64,000 bases of DNA, taken from contig NZ_JAEPBH010000005.1 of assembly GCF_016632365.1 (NCBI RefSeq), positions 1-64,000 of the forward strand, given 5' to 3'. The DNA comes from Tenebrionibacter intestinalis. GTDB lineage: Bacteria; Pseudomonadota; Gammaproteobacteria; Enterobacterales; Enterobacteriaceae. Every line of letters begins with the position of its first letter. Position 1 is the stretch's first letter. A program made the translations under genes and the position numbers. The notes beneath the pieces are model-generated. The model was not told the origin of the DNA. It saw only the letters and a list, made by a program, of their open reading frames with translations, and searched no databases. Below are positions 1 through 10,564 of this stretch, in pieces.

Positions 1-208
1 TACGCCGTCGCGCCGTGTCAGTGGTGGCGCATTATAGGGGCTGAAACGTAACTGACAAGTGGTTATTTAAAAAAAACGTTTAAACGAATAATTTTTCAGC
101 GCCAGACCGCAAAAAGCAGCTTTTCCAACTTTTTTTGTGGTTTTTCCCACCGTATACCGCCGGGCCAGTGGCATACTGATAGATAATTTTTAGTTCAGGA
201 ATGTATCT
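1..208. other. non-coding left edge upstream of yieP
   Basis: No open frame of useful size is seen. The stretch is AT-rich with several T runs and must carry the yieP promoter, but I cannot pick out a convincing -35/-10 pair. The yieP ribosome-binding site AGGA lies at 197-200. In E. coli an rRNA operon lies beyond yieP; nothing of one is visible here. Confidence 0.5.
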
Positions 209-907
209 ATGTCTTTCTTCGCTCAACAGCAAGCAGCGCAAAAAAACCTCTCCTGGGTACTGGCTGGCAAACTGGCACAGCGAATTTTACGTGGTGAATA
301 TGCGCCCGGCCGCATCTTACCGGGTGAAATTGAGCTTGGTGAGCTATTTGGCGTTAGTCGTACGGCGGTAAGAGAAGCGATAAAAACACTGGCCGCAAAA
401 GGCATGCTACTACCGCGTCCACGCATCGGTACCCGCGTCCTGCCGCAAAACCAATGGAATTTCTTTGATAAGGAATTACTAACCTGGTGGATAGAAGTTA
501 ATCAATTTTCACAGGTTGTTGATGAATTTTTAGTTATGCGTCGGTCACTTGAACCACAGGCCTGTTCGCTTGCCGCGACTCAGGCCACCCATGAGCAAAA
601 AACAAAACTCCTCACTATCATGTCCCAAATGCATGCGTTAAAACATGTTTTCGATCGCCAACAGTGGGTAGATGTCGATATGGCTTTCCATGAACATATT
701 TATGAAATGAGTCATAACCCGTTTCTTCGCTCTTTCTCCAACCTGTTCCGCTCAGTCTATTACAATTATTTCAAGTCAGTTGTGAACAATGATGTAGTGA
801 AGCTCGATCTACATCAGGCGATAGTCGATGCCATTGTCAACGTCAATGGCAACGCCGCCTACAGCGCCTGTATTACGTTATTAAATGCGCCTGTCCCGGA
901 ACGCTAA
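209..907 (+). CDS. yieP: FadR/GntR-family transcriptional regulator YieP
   Basis: Cytoplasmic DNA-binding regulator of 232 residues (E. coli YieP is about 230). An N-terminal winged helix spans roughly residues 15-80, with a recognition-helix region containing [12 protein letters not shown] FadR-C-type (FCD) effector domain follows, and its [10 protein letters not shown] stretch supplies the Asp/His typical of the metal or ligand pocket. The start is ATG 209, eight bases after AGGA (197-200); an ATG at 201 is out of frame. The stop lies within the hsrA leader, so the two genes are probably co-transcribed, as in E. coli. The effector is unknown; E. coli work has linked YieP to organic-acid tolerance. 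Assignment rests on sequence similarity plus gene order. Confidence 0.93.
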   Translation: MSFFAQQQAAQKNLSWVLAGKLAQRILRGEYAPGRILPGEIELGELFGVSRTAVREAIKTLAAKGMLLPRPRIGTRVLPQNQWNFFDKELLTWWIEVNQFSQVVDEFLVMRRSLEPQACSLAATQATHEQKTKLLTIMSQMHALKHVFDRQQWVDVDMAFHEHIYEMSHNPFLRSFSNLFRSVYYNYFKSVVNNDVVKLDLHQAIVDAIVNVNGNAAYSACITLLNAPVPER

Positions 908-917
908 GAACGTATCT

Positions 918-2306
918 ATGTCGAAAGCACGCAGTATGGCTGGTCTGCCCTGGATTGCGGCAATGGCTTTTTTTATGCAGGCGCTGGATGCCACCATACT
1001 TAATACGGCCCTTCCCGCCATCGCCCACACGCTGTCGCGCTCACCGCTGGCAATGCAGTCAGCGGTGATTAGCTATGCGTTAACGGTAGCAATGCTAATT
1101 CCCGTCAGCGGCTGGCTGGCGAACCGTTACGGCACGCGGCGGGTCTTTATGCTGGCCGTTACGCTGTTTACGCTGGGTTCGCTGGCCTGCGCTTTATCGA
1201 ACTCCCTTATTGAACTGGTTATCTTTCGTATTATTCAGGGCGTCGGCGGTGCGATGATGATGCCGGTGGCAAGGCTGGCGCTGCTGCGCGCTTATCCGCG
1301 CAGCGAGCTATTGCCGGTACTTAACTTCGTTACTATGCCTGGCCTGATTGGCCCTGTTATCGGTCCGATGCTGGGCGGCGTACTGGTTACATGGGCCAGT
1401 TGGCACTGGATTTTCCTGATAAATATCCCGATTGGCGCACTTGGGCTGCTTTATGCGCGCCACTATATGCCCAACTTTACCGCGCCAGGCCATCGATTTG
1501 ATATAAAGGGTTTTTTCCTGTTTGGGTTGGGCCTGGTGCTCATTTCCAGCGGTATGGAACTTTTTGGCGAACATATTGTGGCAAGTTGGATAGCGTTGGT
1601 TGTCCTAACCGGTGGAGCGCTGTTGTTGATAAGCTATATTCTGCACGCGCGTCGTGCCGCTTCGCCGTTGATTGCGCTGCCCATATTTAAAATCCGCACT
1701 TTCTCGGTAGGGATCGCCGGAAATATCGCTTCGCGTCTGGGCACCGGCTGCGTCCCCTTTCTGATGCCGTTAATGTTACAGGTAGGTTTTGGTTATAGCG
1801 CGCTTATTGCCGGTTGCATGATGGCGCCTACAGCTATTGGCTCCATTGTGGCTAAATCGGTCGTCACTCGCGTACTACGCCGCATCGGCTATCGTCGCAC
1901 GCTGGTGTTCATCACAATTTTTATCGGCCTGATAATCGCGCAGTTCTCGCTACAAACGGCAATGTTGCCCATCTGGATGTTGCTGATCCCGCTGTTTATC
2001 CTGGGGATGGCGATGTCCACCCAGTTTACCGCCATGAATACGATTACGCTTGCCAATTTAACCGACGAAAACGCCAGCAGCGGCAACAGTATGCTTGCGG
2101 TAACACAACAACTATCAATAAGTCTTGGCGTGGCGGTCAGCGCTGCGGTATTACGTTTTTATGGGAGCCAGGGAGTAAGCACTCTCGATCAGTTTCACGC
2201 TACGTTTATCACTATGGGCGCCGTAACTGTCATATCAGCGCTGGTGTTTATGCTACTGCGCCCGAACGATGGCCGAAATATGTTTTCAGAACGTCAGAAA
2301 CATTAG
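918..2306 (+). CDS. hsrA: MFS efflux transporter HsrA (DHA2 family)
   Basis: Inner-membrane major facilitator of the 14-helix drug:H+ antiporter (DHA2) type, 462 residues. It begins [16 protein letters not shown], matching the E. coli HsrA/YieO N-terminus, and contains the first-helix motif [11 protein letters not shown] and the motif-A-like loop [12 protein letters not shown] choose ATG 918 rather than an upstream in-frame codon at 885, because the extra residues overlap the yieP end and have no counterpart in E. coli. The gene follows yieP by 10 nt. Its TAG stop (2304-2306) overlaps the convergent rbsR stop (2303-2305), leaving no room for a terminator. The substrate is not known; E. coli hsrA was named for a homocysteine-resistance phenotype. 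Confidence 0.92.
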   Translation: MSKARSMAGLPWIAAMAFFMQALDATILNTALPAIAHTLSRSPLAMQSAVISYALTVAMLIPVSGWLANRYGTRRVFMLAVTLFTLGSLACALSNSLIELVIFRIIQGVGGAMMMPVARLALLRAYPRSELLPVLNFVTMPGLIGPVIGPMLGGVLVTWASWHWIFLINIPIGALGLLYARHYMPNFTAPGHRFDIKGFFLFGLGLVLISSGMELFGEHIVASWIALVVLTGGALLLISYILHARRAASPLIALPIFKIRTFSVGIAGNIASRLGTGCVPFLMPLMLQVGFGYSALIAGCMMAPTAIGSIVAKSVVTRVLRRIGYRRTLVFITIFIGLIIAQFSLQTAMLPIWMLLIPLFILGMAMSTQFTAMNTITLANLTDENASSGNSMLAVTQQLSISLGVAVSAAVLRFYGSQGVSTLDQFHATFITMGAVTVISALVFMLLRPNDGRNMFSERQKH

Positions 2307-3295
2307 CAGGAACCACGTACCACCAGCGTCGGCGTTGTCTGCAAAAGCTGCTGCTGCATATCAGGTTTTGTTATACGCTGGATAAGCACATTAACGGCCA
2401 GCTCGGCTAATTCATGCTTCGGCTGGTGAACCGTGGTAAGCGGCGGCGTCATGTAGCGCGCCAGTTCAATATTGTCATAACCCACCAGCGCCATATCTTT
2501 GGGTACAGCCAGCCCGGCTTGCCACAGCGCCTGACAGGCGCCGAAAGCCATAGCGTCATTACCACAAAAAACGGCCTGCGGCGGGGTTTCCAGCGCCAGC
2601 AGGCTTTGCATAGCGCTAAACCCGCCGGAAAATTCAAAATTCCCGACAAATACATATCCTGGCAGCACAGGTAAACCGGCGCGGGCCATAGCCGAACGAT
2701 AGCCTTCAAGCCGCAGCCGCGCAGGCGTTTTATCAAGCGAGCCGGTAATACATGCAATGCGCTGATAACCTTTATCAATCAAATGTTGCGTGGCGATATT
2801 GCCGCCAAGCAGCGAGTTATCCTGTATCAGATCGCTACTGCCTTCGAACGGCGACCAGTCCATCATCACTGTGGGGATAGTGGGATAACGTCGCATAATA
2901 TCCAGCGAAGGCAGATAGGTTTCCGTACACAGTAATAGCAGCCCGTCAACGCGCTTTTGCAGCAGTGTCTCAAGGTTACGATTCATGCGTTGCTCGTCAC
3001 CTTCTGTATTGCACAGAACCAGGCTATAACCACGCTCAAAGCAGCTTCGTTCCACATTGTGCACGACTTCAGAGTAAAACGGGTTTGAACTGGCGGTAAT
3101 CAACATGCCGATGGTATGGGTTTGACTTATTTTAAGGCTGCGCGCCAGCGCCGAAGGCGCATAGTTGAGCGTTTTTACAGCATCTTCAACCCGCATCCGA
3201 ATGGCGTCGCTAACGAAACGATCGTTATTAATAACGTGAGAGACGGTAGATGTGGAAACGCCCGCAAGGCGGGCTACATCTTTCATTGTGGCCAA
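2303..3295 (-). CDS. rbsR: ribose operon repressor RbsR (LacI family)
   Basis: LacI-family repressor of 330 residues, the same length as E. coli RbsR. The N-terminal helix-turn-helix and hinge ([20 protein letters not shown], residues about 4-60) precede a periplasmic-binding-protein-like ribose-sensing core. It is the last gene of the operon, 4 nt after rbsK. In E. coli RbsR binds a palindrome before rbsD and releases it on ribose; the same palindrome is present here at 8123-8140, supporting autoregulation. The stop codon overlaps the stop of convergent hsrA. Confidence 0.96.
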   Translation of the reverse strand: MATMKDVARLAGVSTSTVSHVINNDRFVSDAIRMRVEDAVKTLNYAPSALARSLKISQTHTIGMLITASSNPFYSEVVHNVERSCFERGYSLVLCNTEGDEQRMNRNLETLLQKRVDGLLLLCTETYLPSLDIMRRYPTIPTVMMDWSPFEGSSDLIQDNSLLGGNIATQHLIDKGYQRIACITGSLDKTPARLRLEGYRSAMARAGLPVLPGYVFVGNFEFSGGFSAMQSLLALETPPQAVFCGNDAMAFGACQALWQAGLAVPKDMALVGYDNIELARYMTPPLTTVHQPKHELAELAVNVLIQRITKPDMQQQLLQTTPTLVVRGSC

Positions 3296-3299
3296 AAGA

Positions 3300-4229
3300 T
3301 CACCTCTGTTTTGCTAAAAACGCATCGATTTCCTCTCTCCAGGGTACGGAAGGCTGCGCTCCCTGCCGGGTTACGGCGATTGCCGCCGCCGCATGGGCAA
3401 AACGAATGGCGTCGGGCAGTGACTTGTTTTCAAGAATAGCGGTGAGCAATGCGCCGTTAAAGGTATCGCCAGCAGCAATGGTATCCACAGCCTTAACGGC
3501 GAACCCCGCAATACGTTGCCCCTTGCCATTTTCACTCATCCAGACGCCACGTCTGCCAAGCGTAATTAATACGGTCGGAATCCCTTTTTTATGCAGTATT
3601 GCCGCCGCCTGCGCCGCGCTGGCGTCATCTTTGACCGCCACGCCGGTCAGCGTTTCGGCTTCCGTTTCATTGGGTGTGATAATATCAACCAATGCAAGTA
3701 GCTCATCTGGCAGCGCGCTGGCCGGCGCGGGATTGAGAACGGTCAAAACCCCATAGCGCCTGGCGATACGCGCCGCAGCCAGTACGCTTTCAGGCGGCGA
3801 TTCCAGTTGCATTAATAACGCCCGCGCCATACTGATGCGTTCGCGCTCAGCCTCTACTCTCTGCGGCGATAGCCTGCCGTTAGCGCCAGCGTGAATGCCA
3901 ATAACGTTTTCGCCTGCATCATTTACGAATATCAGCGCCACGCCGGTGGCTTCGCCAGCCGCTACGCTAACCGATGCGACATCCACACGATCCTGCTGTA
4001 GCTGATGGCGCACGCGCGCACCGACCTCGTCATCGCCCACGCAGGCGATAAATGCGATATCCGCGCCGCTGCGCCCGGCGGCCACCGCCTGATTGGCGCC
4101 TTTTCCCCCAAATGCCACCTGATAATGACGCCCGGTTAACGTTTCGCCCGATGCAGGAAAACGGTCGAGATTAAGGATATGGTCGGCGTTGATACTGCCC
4201 AGAACAACGAGTTGACCTGTGGTTTTCAT
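3300..4229 (-). CDS. rbsK: ribokinase RbsK
   Basis: Phosphorylates D-ribose to ribose 5-phosphate with ATP in the cytoplasm. It is a 309-residue PfkB-family kinase. The [11 protein letters not shown] substrate-binding motif lies near residue 40 and the C-terminal signature [13 protein letters not shown] carries the catalytic Asp. The frame is open up to 4271, but ATG 4229 gives [20 protein letters not shown], which aligns with E. coli from residue 1. It follows rbsB after a 64-nt gap and precedes rbsR by 4 nt. Confidence 0.96.
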   Translation of the reverse strand: MKTTGQLVVLGSINADHILNLDRFPASGETLTGRHYQVAFGGKGANQAVAAGRSGADIAFIACVGDDEVGARVRHQLQQDRVDVASVSVAAGEATGVALIFVNDAGENVIGIHAGANGRLSPQRVEAERERISMARALLMQLESPPESVLAAARIARRYGVLTVLNPAPASALPDELLALVDIITPNETEAETLTGVAVKDDASAAQAAAILHKKGIPTVLITLGRRGVWMSENGKGQRIAGFAVKAVDTIAAGDTFNGALLTAILENKSLPDAIRFAHAAAAIAVTRQGAQPSVPWREEIDAFLAKQR

Positions 4230-4293
4230 GGTGATGCATCCGTAAAGTTGCGCCGCCCGAAGGCGGCGCATTGCCCTGCTTTCTTTGATAGTG

Positions 4294-5181
4294 TTATTGA
4301 GTAATCAGTTTTAAATCAACCGGGATTTTAGCGTCCACTTTATTGCCTTTCAGTACGTTATCTGCGGTTTGAACGCCAATAGCACCGATCTGCTCAGGCT
4401 GCTGAGCGACGGTAGCCCCCATTTTGCCACCATCAACCGCTTTTATACCATCTGCTGTGCCATCAAACCCAACAACCAGCACGTCGCTTTTACCCGCAGT
4501 TTGCAATGCACGCAGCGCTCCCAGCGCCATTTCATCATTCTGGGCAAACACAGCCTGGACGCCAGGATGCGCGGTCAACAGGTTTTGCATTACGTTCAGC
4601 CCACGGGTGCGGTCAAAATCAGCCGGCTGGCTGCCAAGTACAGTAAATTTATGCGCCGCTGCGGCCTGTTTAAACCCTTCTCCACGCTCACGCGCGACAG
4701 ATGTTCCCGCAATGCCCTGTAATTCAATAACTTTTGCGCCTTCGCCCAGTTTCTGTGCAATGAAATCTCCGGCCATCTTACCGCCCGCCACGTTGTCGGA
4801 TGCGATATGGCTTACCACATCGCCATTTGAAGCCTGGCGATCGAGCGTAATCACCGGGATTTTTGCCTGGTTTGCCATTTTCACCGCATTGCCAACGGCG
4901 TCAGAGTCGGTAGGGTTAATCATCAGCAGCTTCGCGCCGCGTACTGTCAGATCCTGTACGTTAGCCAGTTCTTTTGCCGGATTATTCTGAGAATCGAGTA
5001 CGACCAGGTTATAGCCCAGTTTGTCGGCCTCTTTCTGCGCTCCGTCTTTAAGGGTTACAAAGAACGGGTTATTCAGCGTTGAGATAACCAGCGCAATAGT
5101 GTCTTTCGCCACAGCGTTAGCGCTGACGGTAGCGCTGAGCGCAATGGCGGATGCTAATGTCGCGAGTTTTTTCATGTTCAT
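4294..5181 (-). CDS. rbsB: ribose ABC transporter periplasmic binding protein RbsB
   Basis: Periplasmic D-ribose receptor of 295 residues (E. coli 296) that feeds RbsAC and, in E. coli, the Trg chemoreceptor. A signal peptide ([16 protein letters not shown]...) is followed by an A-V-A site, with cleavage expected after Ala25. The mature part starts [10 protein letters not shown] and shows the class I sugar-binding fold with [13 protein letters not shown] and [12 protein letters not shown] around the ligand pocket. The gene sits between rbsC (18 nt away) and rbsK. Confidence 0.96.
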   Translation of the reverse strand: MNMKKLATLASAIALSATVSANAVAKDTIALVISTLNNPFFVTLKDGAQKEADKLGYNLVVLDSQNNPAKELANVQDLTVRGAKLLMINPTDSDAVGNAVKMANQAKIPVITLDRQASNGDVVSHIASDNVAGGKMAGDFIAQKLGEGAKVIELQGIAGTSVARERGEGFKQAAAAHKFTVLGSQPADFDRTRGLNVMQNLLTAHPGVQAVFAQNDEMALGALRALQTAGKSDVLVVGFDGTADGIKAVDGGKMGATVAQQPEQIGAIGVQTADNVLKGNKVDAKIPVDLKLITQ

Positions 5182-5199
5182 AATCGTAGATGTCCTTTA

Positions 5200-6171
5200 T
5201 TACTGTTTTTTATTGTCCACCAGCACCGCCAGTAGAATAACCACCGCTTTCACGATCGTCTGGTAATAAGAAGAAACGCCTAACAGATTCAGGCCATTAT
5301 TGAGGAAACCGAGGATCAGCGCGCCGATTAACGTTCCAACGATGCGGCCTTTACCGCCTGCCAGGCTGGTGCCGCCCAGCACCACTGCGGCAATTGCATC
5401 CAGTTCATAGCCAGTGCCTGCCGTAGGCTGCGCTGAAGACAAACGCGCGACTTCAATCACGCCAGCCAGCGCGGCCAGCATGCCGCATAGCGAGTAGACG
5501 ACTACTTTGATTTTGTTGACGTTAATCCCGGATAAGCGAGTGGCCGCCTCGTTACCGCCCAGCGCATAGATGTAACGGCCTAACCGGGTGTGATGCAGCA
5601 TGTACCACGCCGCCAGGAAAACAACCGCCATAATCCATACCGGCGTGGGGATGCCAAGCGGGCGGCCAATGCCGAACCAGCCAAATAAATCGGCGTTATC
5701 GGTAAAACCGGTATTAACCGGGCTGCCATTGGTATACACCATTGTCACGCCGCGCAGCAGCAGCATCATTACTAACGTAGCAATAAACGCCTGTACTTTG
5801 CCTTTAGCAACAATGACGCCGGTCACACCGCCTACGGCAGCGCCAAGCGCCAGCGCTGCGGCTACCGCCACCAGCGCGTTGACCTCAGCCCCTACTATCG
5901 ACGCGGCTACCGCGCCGGTGAGCGCCAGCAGCGAACCCACCGACAGGTCGATACCTGAAGTAAGGATAACCAGCGTCATCCCTACAGCCATAATGGCGTT
6001 GACAGAGGTTTGTTGCAGGATATTAAACAGATTATTGAGAGTAAAAAAGTTAGGGCTGAGGGTAGAGACAATCGCAATCAGCACCAGCAGGGCTATCAGG
6101 GATTTTTGCTCCATCAGCCACGTTTTGCTAAACCAGCGACGGTTTGCAACAGACTGGGTTGTGCCGCTCAT
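5200..6171 (-). CDS. rbsC: ribose ABC transporter permease RbsC
   Basis: Inner-membrane channel subunit of the ribose importer, 323 residues (E. coli 321), composed of about eight to ten hydrophobic segments of the BPD_transp_2 type. The conserved [22 protein letters not shown] loop (touching the ATPase) lies in the C-terminal third. Its ATG overlaps the rbsA stop by four bases, indicating translational coupling. The N-terminal dozen residues differ from E. coli; the rest is nearly identical. Confidence 0.96.
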   Translation of the reverse strand: MSGTTQSVANRRWFSKTWLMEQKSLIALLVLIAIVSTLSPNFFTLNNLFNILQQTSVNAIMAVGMTLVILTSGIDLSVGSLLALTGAVAASIVGAEVNALVAVAAALALGAAVGGVTGVIVAKGKVQAFIATLVMMLLLRGVTMVYTNGSPVNTGFTDNADLFGWFGIGRPLGIPTPVWIMAVVFLAAWYMLHHTRLGRYIYALGGNEAATRLSGINVNKIKVVVYSLCGMLAALAGVIEVARLSSAQPTAGTGYELDAIAAVVLGGTSLAGGKGRIVGTLIGALILGFLNNGLNLLGVSSYYQTIVKAVVILLAVLVDNKKQ

Positions 6172-7682
6172 GCTTGCTGCTCCTGATACGCGCTGTGTAG
6201 CTTGCCGACAGCGGCGGCCATCAGCGTTTCCTGAGTAGCCTGCGCGCGCGTAAATTCACCGCCGTTATGGCCTTCGTGCATCACCATAATGCGGTCGCTC
6301 ATGCCAAGCACCTCAGGCATTTCGCTGGACACCAGAATGATGCTCAGCCCTTTAGCTTTAAACTGGTTAATAAGCTGGTAGATCTCTTTTTTGGCGCCCA
6401 CATCCACGCCACGGGTTGGCTCATCGAGAATAAGTACTTTTGGGCGCGTCATCAGACCGCGGGCAATCGCCACTTTCTGCTGATTGCCGCCGGACAACAG
6501 ACCGATAGTTTGATTTATTGACGGCGTTTTAATATTAAACAGGCGGATAAAATCCAGCACGGCCTGCGCTTCCTCCTTATGCCTGAGGCGTCCCCCCCCG
6601 CTGCTGAAATAGCGCAGCGCAGTAAGGGACATATTCTCTTTTACCGACATCCCCAGCACCAGGCCATCGCGTTTACGGTCTTCAGAAATATAAACGATAC
6701 CGTTTAACAGCCCATCCTGTGGCATATGCGTTACAACTTCACGCCCGTCCAGCGCTACGCTACCGCCGCTACGCGGCAGCGCCCCGTACAGCACTTTCAT
6801 CAATTCTGTACGCCCGGCCCCCATCAGACCGCAGACGCCGAGTATCTCTCCTCTGCGCAGCGTAAAACTCACATTGTGTATGCCGGGGCCGCAGAGTCTG
6901 TCAACCTGCAGACGGACATCGCCTGGTTCGTTATCAAGTCGTGGATATTGATCTTCAAGTTTGCGGCCTACCATCATTTCAATGAGTTTGTCCTCTGTCA
7001 GCGTATCCACCTCACGTTCGGCAATAAACTGCCCGTCGCGAAAAACCGTTACATCATCGCAAATGTCAAAAATCTCTTTCATGCGGTGCGAAATGTACAC
7101 AATGCCACAGCCCTGCGCCTTTAATTCACGGATGGTACGAAATAGCGACTCGGTTTCAGTGTCGGTAAGCGCATCCGTCGGTTCATCCATGATGATAACC
7201 TTTGATTCAAAACTCAGTGCCCTGGCAATCTCAACCATTTGCTGATCGCCAATGGAAAGCTCGCCGACTAACCGGCGGCTGGTAAAACGCAGATTAAGTT
7301 TTTTCAACCACTTATCAGCTTCATCGTACATCTTTTTCCAGTCAATGCGACCGAAGCGCCCCACAAACTCGCGGCCAAGGAAGATATTCTCCGCAATAGT
7401 GAGCGCGGGGATCAGGTTCAGTTCCTGGTGAATAATGCCAATCCCCGCGTCCTGAGAAGCTTTTGGCCCGCTGAAGGCCGTGTCTTTTCCCAACCATCGC
7501 AGCGAACCGGCATCTTTGGTGTAGATGCCGGTCAGTATTTTCATCATCGTGGATTTACCTGCGCCGTTTTCTCCCACCAGCGCCATCACGCGGCCGGGAT
7601 AAACGTTCAGCGCAGCGCCGCAAAGCGCCTTAACGCCAGGGAACGATTTATCAATCCCTTTAAGTTCCAGAAGTGCTTGCAT
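6168..7682 (-). CDS. rbsA: ribose ABC transporter ATPase RbsA
   Basis: Cytoplasmic ATPase of the ribose importer, 504 residues with two fused ABC cassettes. The first has Walker [10 protein letters not shown] near residue 38, a signature-type LSIGDQQ and Walker B IIMDEPTD. The second has the degenerate Walker [10 protein letters not shown], signature LSGGNQQ and [11 protein letters not shown]. One full and one defective nucleotide site is usual for monosaccharide importers. It lies 7 nt after rbsD and overlaps rbsC by 4 nt. Confidence 0.96.
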   Translation of the reverse strand: MQALLELKGIDKSFPGVKALCGAALNVYPGRVMALVGENGAGKSTMMKILTGIYTKDAGSLRWLGKDTAFSGPKASQDAGIGIIHQELNLIPALTIAENIFLGREFVGRFGRIDWKKMYDEADKWLKKLNLRFTSRRLVGELSIGDQQMVEIARALSFESKVIIMDEPTDALTDTETESLFRTIRELKAQGCGIVYISHRMKEIFDICDDVTVFRDGQFIAEREVDTLTEDKLIEMMVGRKLEDQYPRLDNEPGDVRLQVDRLCGPGIHNVSFTLRRGEILGVCGLMGAGRTELMKVLYGALPRSGGSVALDGREVVTHMPQDGLLNGIVYISEDRKRDGLVLGMSVKENMSLTALRYFSSGGGRLRHKEEAQAVLDFIRLFNIKTPSINQTIGLLSGGNQQKVAIARGLMTRPKVLILDEPTRGVDVGAKKEIYQLINQFKAKGLSIILVSSEMPEVLGMSDRIMVMHEGHNGGEFTRAQATQETLMAAAVGKLHSAYQEQQA

Positions 7683-7689
7683 ACCGGCC

Positions 7690-8109
7690 TCAGAACGTTA
7701 CGCCAGCGTAAAGAATGATGTTCGCATACGGGGAACATTCCCCGCTGCGAATAACCGCACGACTATTAGCCGTTTCTTGTTTGAATTGCTCGTGTGTCAC
7801 GTAATGCAGAGCAATGATATTTCCCTGGTGGTGTTGCAGCAGCCTGATTTGCTCAAGCAACGTTTCATGGAGCGCTGAGTTGTACTGTTTAATCTCCTCA
7901 GCCAGCACGGCTTTCTCAACCTGCATTTCCGCCGTTACCGCTTTCAGCACCTGCATAAAGGAAGGGATACCGTGCGACAAAGCCATATCGATACGCGATG
8001 GACCACGCGGAACAGGCAAACCGGCATCGCTGATAGTTAGCATATCCGTATGACCCAGGCGGGAAACGACCGAAGAAATGTCCGCGTTAAGTAGCGTGCC
8101 TTTTTTCAT
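7690..8109 (-). CDS. rbsD: D-ribose pyranase RbsD
   Basis: Interconverts the pyranose and furanose forms of ribose so that ribokinase can use the sugar. At 139 residues it equals E. coli RbsD, with catalytic His20 in RLGHTD, an Asp-containing DAGLPVPRG loop, and the conserved C-terminus [13 protein letters not shown]. It is the first gene of the operon, directly downstream of the RbsR operator, and is separated from rbsA by 7 nt. Confidence 0.95.
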   Translation of the reverse strand: MKKGTLLNADISSVVSRLGHTDMLTISDAGLPVPRGPSRIDMALSHGIPSFMQVLKAVTAEMQVEKAVLAEEIKQYNSALHETLLEQIRLLQHHQGNIIALHYVTHEQFKQETANSRAVIRSGECSPYANIILYAGVTF

Positions 8110-8122
8110 TTTTCAACTCCAG

Positions 8123-8140
8123 CAGCGAAACGTTTCGCTG
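8123..8140 (-). promoter_or_regulatory. RbsR operator
   Basis: Perfect 18-bp palindrome CAGCGAAACGTTTCGCTG just upstream of the rbsD start. It matches the RbsR operator known in E. coli and has the central CG typical of LacI-family sites. It lies where a bound repressor would cover the start of transcription. Confidence 0.9.
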
Positions 8141-8164
8141 GCGTCAAGTTTAGTAATGACATTG

Positions 8165-8212
8165 TTAATAAAACAATCACAACTTAATAGAAATGTGATC
8201 GTTATCGATACG
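8165..8212 (-). promoter_or_regulatory. probable rbs promoter with CRP site
   Basis: On the minus strand TATTAA (8165-8170) can serve as -10. At 8191-8212 the sequence AAATGTGATC has a perfect left half of the CRP consensus, with a poor right half. Its centre would lie about 43 bp before the expected start, the spacing of a class II CRP-activated promoter. The arrangement is inferred; catabolite control of rbs is established in E. coli. Confidence 0.5.
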
Positions 8213-8361
8213 CTTTATCTGTCTTTGTAAGACTTATCGTTTCAGCTAATACCATAAGAAAAATAATGGGTAACATGCCCGTTGTATTAACATTCGCTAC
8301 CTGAATAAAACGCTCACGCCGGCGTTTTGAGCGATAGACGACAAATAGAATGCAAAACAAT

Positions 8362-8390
8362 AAGGGGGAAGCCGCAACGACTCCCCCCTT
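8362..8390 (-). terminator. putative terminator downstream of kup
   Basis: Inverted repeat AAGGGGG / CCCCCTT around the loop containing CCGCAACGA. Read on the minus strand it is followed by TTATTGTTTT, which fits an intrinsic terminator for kup. It separates kup from the rbs promoter in the 367-nt gap 8110-8476; apart from the operator and promoter I see nothing else in that gap. Confidence 0.6.
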
Positions 8391-8476
8391 TATTTCGTTC
8401 ACTCAAATTAAGCTATCAACTTCGGTGAATGTCACCGCCTCATATTTTCCGTTTTAACGGCAAGCCAGTTTCAGCG

Positions 8477-10345
8477 TTAAATCTCAACCTGCGTCCCCAG
8501 CTCGATAACCCGGTTCGGCGGAATTTCAAACTGGTCCGGCGCGCGCAACGCATTACGCTGAAGCAGCAAAAACAGTTTTCCGCGCAGGCGTAAATACCAG
8601 GGGCGCTTACCGATGATCAAAGATTCATGTGACATAAAAAAAGAAGTTTCCATCATCCGGCAACTCAGCCCTTCCAGCCCGCAGCGGTGGAACACTTCTT
8701 CCACATTTGGCGTTTCCCGCCACCCGTAGCTGGCCACCACGCGCCAGAATGTGGGAGAAAGCGGTTCAATGGAGACGCGCTTTACGTTATGTACATACGG
8801 CGCATCTTCAGTACGCAACGTCAGCAAAATTACACGCTCGTGCAGTACCTTGTTATGCTTGAGGTTATGCAGCAGAGCAAACGGAATCACATTCAACGCT
8901 CGCGACATATAGACCGCCGTTCCCTGCACGCGCACCGGCGGTGACTTTTCCAGCGAGGCAATCAGCGCCTCCAGCGAATTGCCATGTTCATGCATACGGC
9001 GCAACAGGCGAAAGCGCTCACTTTTCCAGGTGGTCATGATGGTAAACATCGCCAGGCCCAGGCAAAGAGGCAGCCAGCCGCCGGAGAAAATCTTCTGCAC
9101 ATTGGCCAGAAAGAGCGGTACGTCCACACACAGAAACACCAGGCCAATCAGCAGTACCAGAAACTTATTCCAGTGCCAGTTTTTACGCGCCACTGTGCAG
9201 GAGAGAATGGAAGTCAGCACCATCGTGCCCGTTACCGCAATCCCATAAGCTGCCGCAAGGTTGCTGGAGCGCTCAAAACTCACAATCACCAGCACGACGG
9301 CAAAATAGAGCAACCAGTTTATTACCGGGATGTAAATCTGCCCGGACTCCATTTCCGATGTGTGAATAATGCGCATTGGAGAAAGGTACCCCAGGCGCAC
9401 CGCCTGGCGGGTAAGCGAAAATACGCCGGAAATAACCGCCTGAGAAGCAATAACCGTTGCCAGTGTTGCCAGTATCAGTAACGGGATGAGCGCCCAGTCC
9501 GGCGCCTGCAAAAAAAACGGATTCTTAATAGCCTCCGGCGACTTCAGAAGCAGCGCGCCCTGGCCAAAATAGTTAAGTACCAGAGACGGCAACACTACGG
9601 TGAACCAGGCAATGCGAATAGGCAGCTTACCGAAATGCCCCATATCCGCATAGAGCGCTTCCACGCCGGTAATCGCCAGCACAACCGCCCCCAGCGCCAC
9701 AAACGACACCGCTTTATATTCAATGAAGAAATGCGCAGCCCACATTGGGTTTAGCGCCAGCAGTACCTCCGGGTTGCCGGTAATACTACGCAGGCCAAGC
9801 ATCGCCAGTACCAGAAACCACGTCAGCATAATTGGCGCAAACAGTTTACCCACCAACCCCGTGCCGTGCTTTTGAATAACAAACAGCAGCGTCAGCACCG
9901 CAATCGACAGCGGGACAATGTATGCATCGAGCGATGGCGCGGCAATTTCCAACCCTTCAATGGCCGACATTACCGATATCGCCGGGGTGATAACGACCTC
10001 ACCATAGAAAAAACTGCCGCCGATAAGCCCCATAATAACCAGAACAGAGGTCATTTTCGCCGATGTGTTGCGCCCGGCAAGGGACATTAACGTCAGTATA
10101 CCGCCCTCGCCGGCATTATCGGCACGCATAACAAATGACAGATACTTAACAGAAACGACAATAACCAGTAGCCAGAAAATCAATGACAGAAAGCCTAAAA
10201 TGGCGTCACGTTCCACGCCAAACCCAAACTGACCGGACAGACATTCACGTAGTGTATAAAGAGGACTGGTACCAATATCGCCATAAACAACCCCGATAGC
10301 CGCCAGCGTAATCGCTGGCAGGGCTTCTTTTTTATCAGTGCTCAT
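8477..10345 (-). CDS. kup: potassium uptake protein Kup (TrkD)
   Basis: Inner-membrane, low-specificity K+ (and Cs+) importer, probably a K+/H+ symporter, of 622 residues, identical in length to E. coli Kup. The N-terminal [17 protein letters not shown] motif is the KUP/HAK/KT signature. About twelve transmembrane helices occupy residues 10-430, and a soluble C-terminal domain ends in [11 protein letters not shown]. It is transcribed away from ravA and ends in front of the rbs regulatory region, the same neighbourhood as in E. coli. Confidence 0.97.
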   Translation of the reverse strand: MSTDKKEALPAITLAAIGVVYGDIGTSPLYTLRECLSGQFGFGVERDAILGFLSLIFWLLVIVVSVKYLSFVMRADNAGEGGILTLMSLAGRNTSAKMTSVLVIMGLIGGSFFYGEVVITPAISVMSAIEGLEIAAPSLDAYIVPLSIAVLTLLFVIQKHGTGLVGKLFAPIMLTWFLVLAMLGLRSITGNPEVLLALNPMWAAHFFIEYKAVSFVALGAVVLAITGVEALYADMGHFGKLPIRIAWFTVVLPSLVLNYFGQGALLLKSPEAIKNPFFLQAPDWALIPLLILATLATVIASQAVISGVFSLTRQAVRLGYLSPMRIIHTSEMESGQIYIPVINWLLYFAVVLVIVSFERSSNLAAAYGIAVTGTMVLTSILSCTVARKNWHWNKFLVLLIGLVFLCVDVPLFLANVQKIFSGGWLPLCLGLAMFTIMTTWKSERFRLLRRMHEHGNSLEALIASLEKSPPVRVQGTAVYMSRALNVIPFALLHNLKHNKVLHERVILLTLRTEDAPYVHNVKRVSIEPLSPTFWRVVASYGWRETPNVEEVFHRCGLEGLSCRMMETSFFMSHESLIIGKRPWYLRLRGKLFLLLQRNALRAPDQFEIPPNRVIELGTQVEI

Positions 10346-10492
10346 AGACTAAACTTTATTCAGATATTGATGATTTAACGTCCCGAACGGGCCGCGAAAG
10401 GCGCCCAGTATGCACGATTAACGTGAAAATAGTACCCTGCGTTACAGGTAAATTAACCAGAGTAAAACCCTTTTATTGTTTGATTCAGCGGG

Positions 10493-10522
10493 TTAACGGT
10501 TAATATCGGAAACGATTATAAT
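10493..10522 (+). promoter_or_regulatory. probable ravA-viaA promoter
   Basis: TATAAT at 10517-10522 with TTAACG at 10493-10498 (spacer 18). It lies in the 219-nt divergent region between kup and ravA. The -10 is perfect but the -35 is weak; the E. coli operon is reported to respond to sigma S, which would tolerate this. Confidence 0.55.
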
Positions 10523-10564
10523 GCCATCCCGAGCCAATTGACGGGTAAGGACGCACAGATAACG

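Noticed and set aside
8202..8402. 66-codon minus-strand frame between kup and rbsD
   Set aside because: Overlaps the kup terminator stem and the CRP/promoter region of rbs; no good ribosome site. Its hydrophobic stretch is probably chance.
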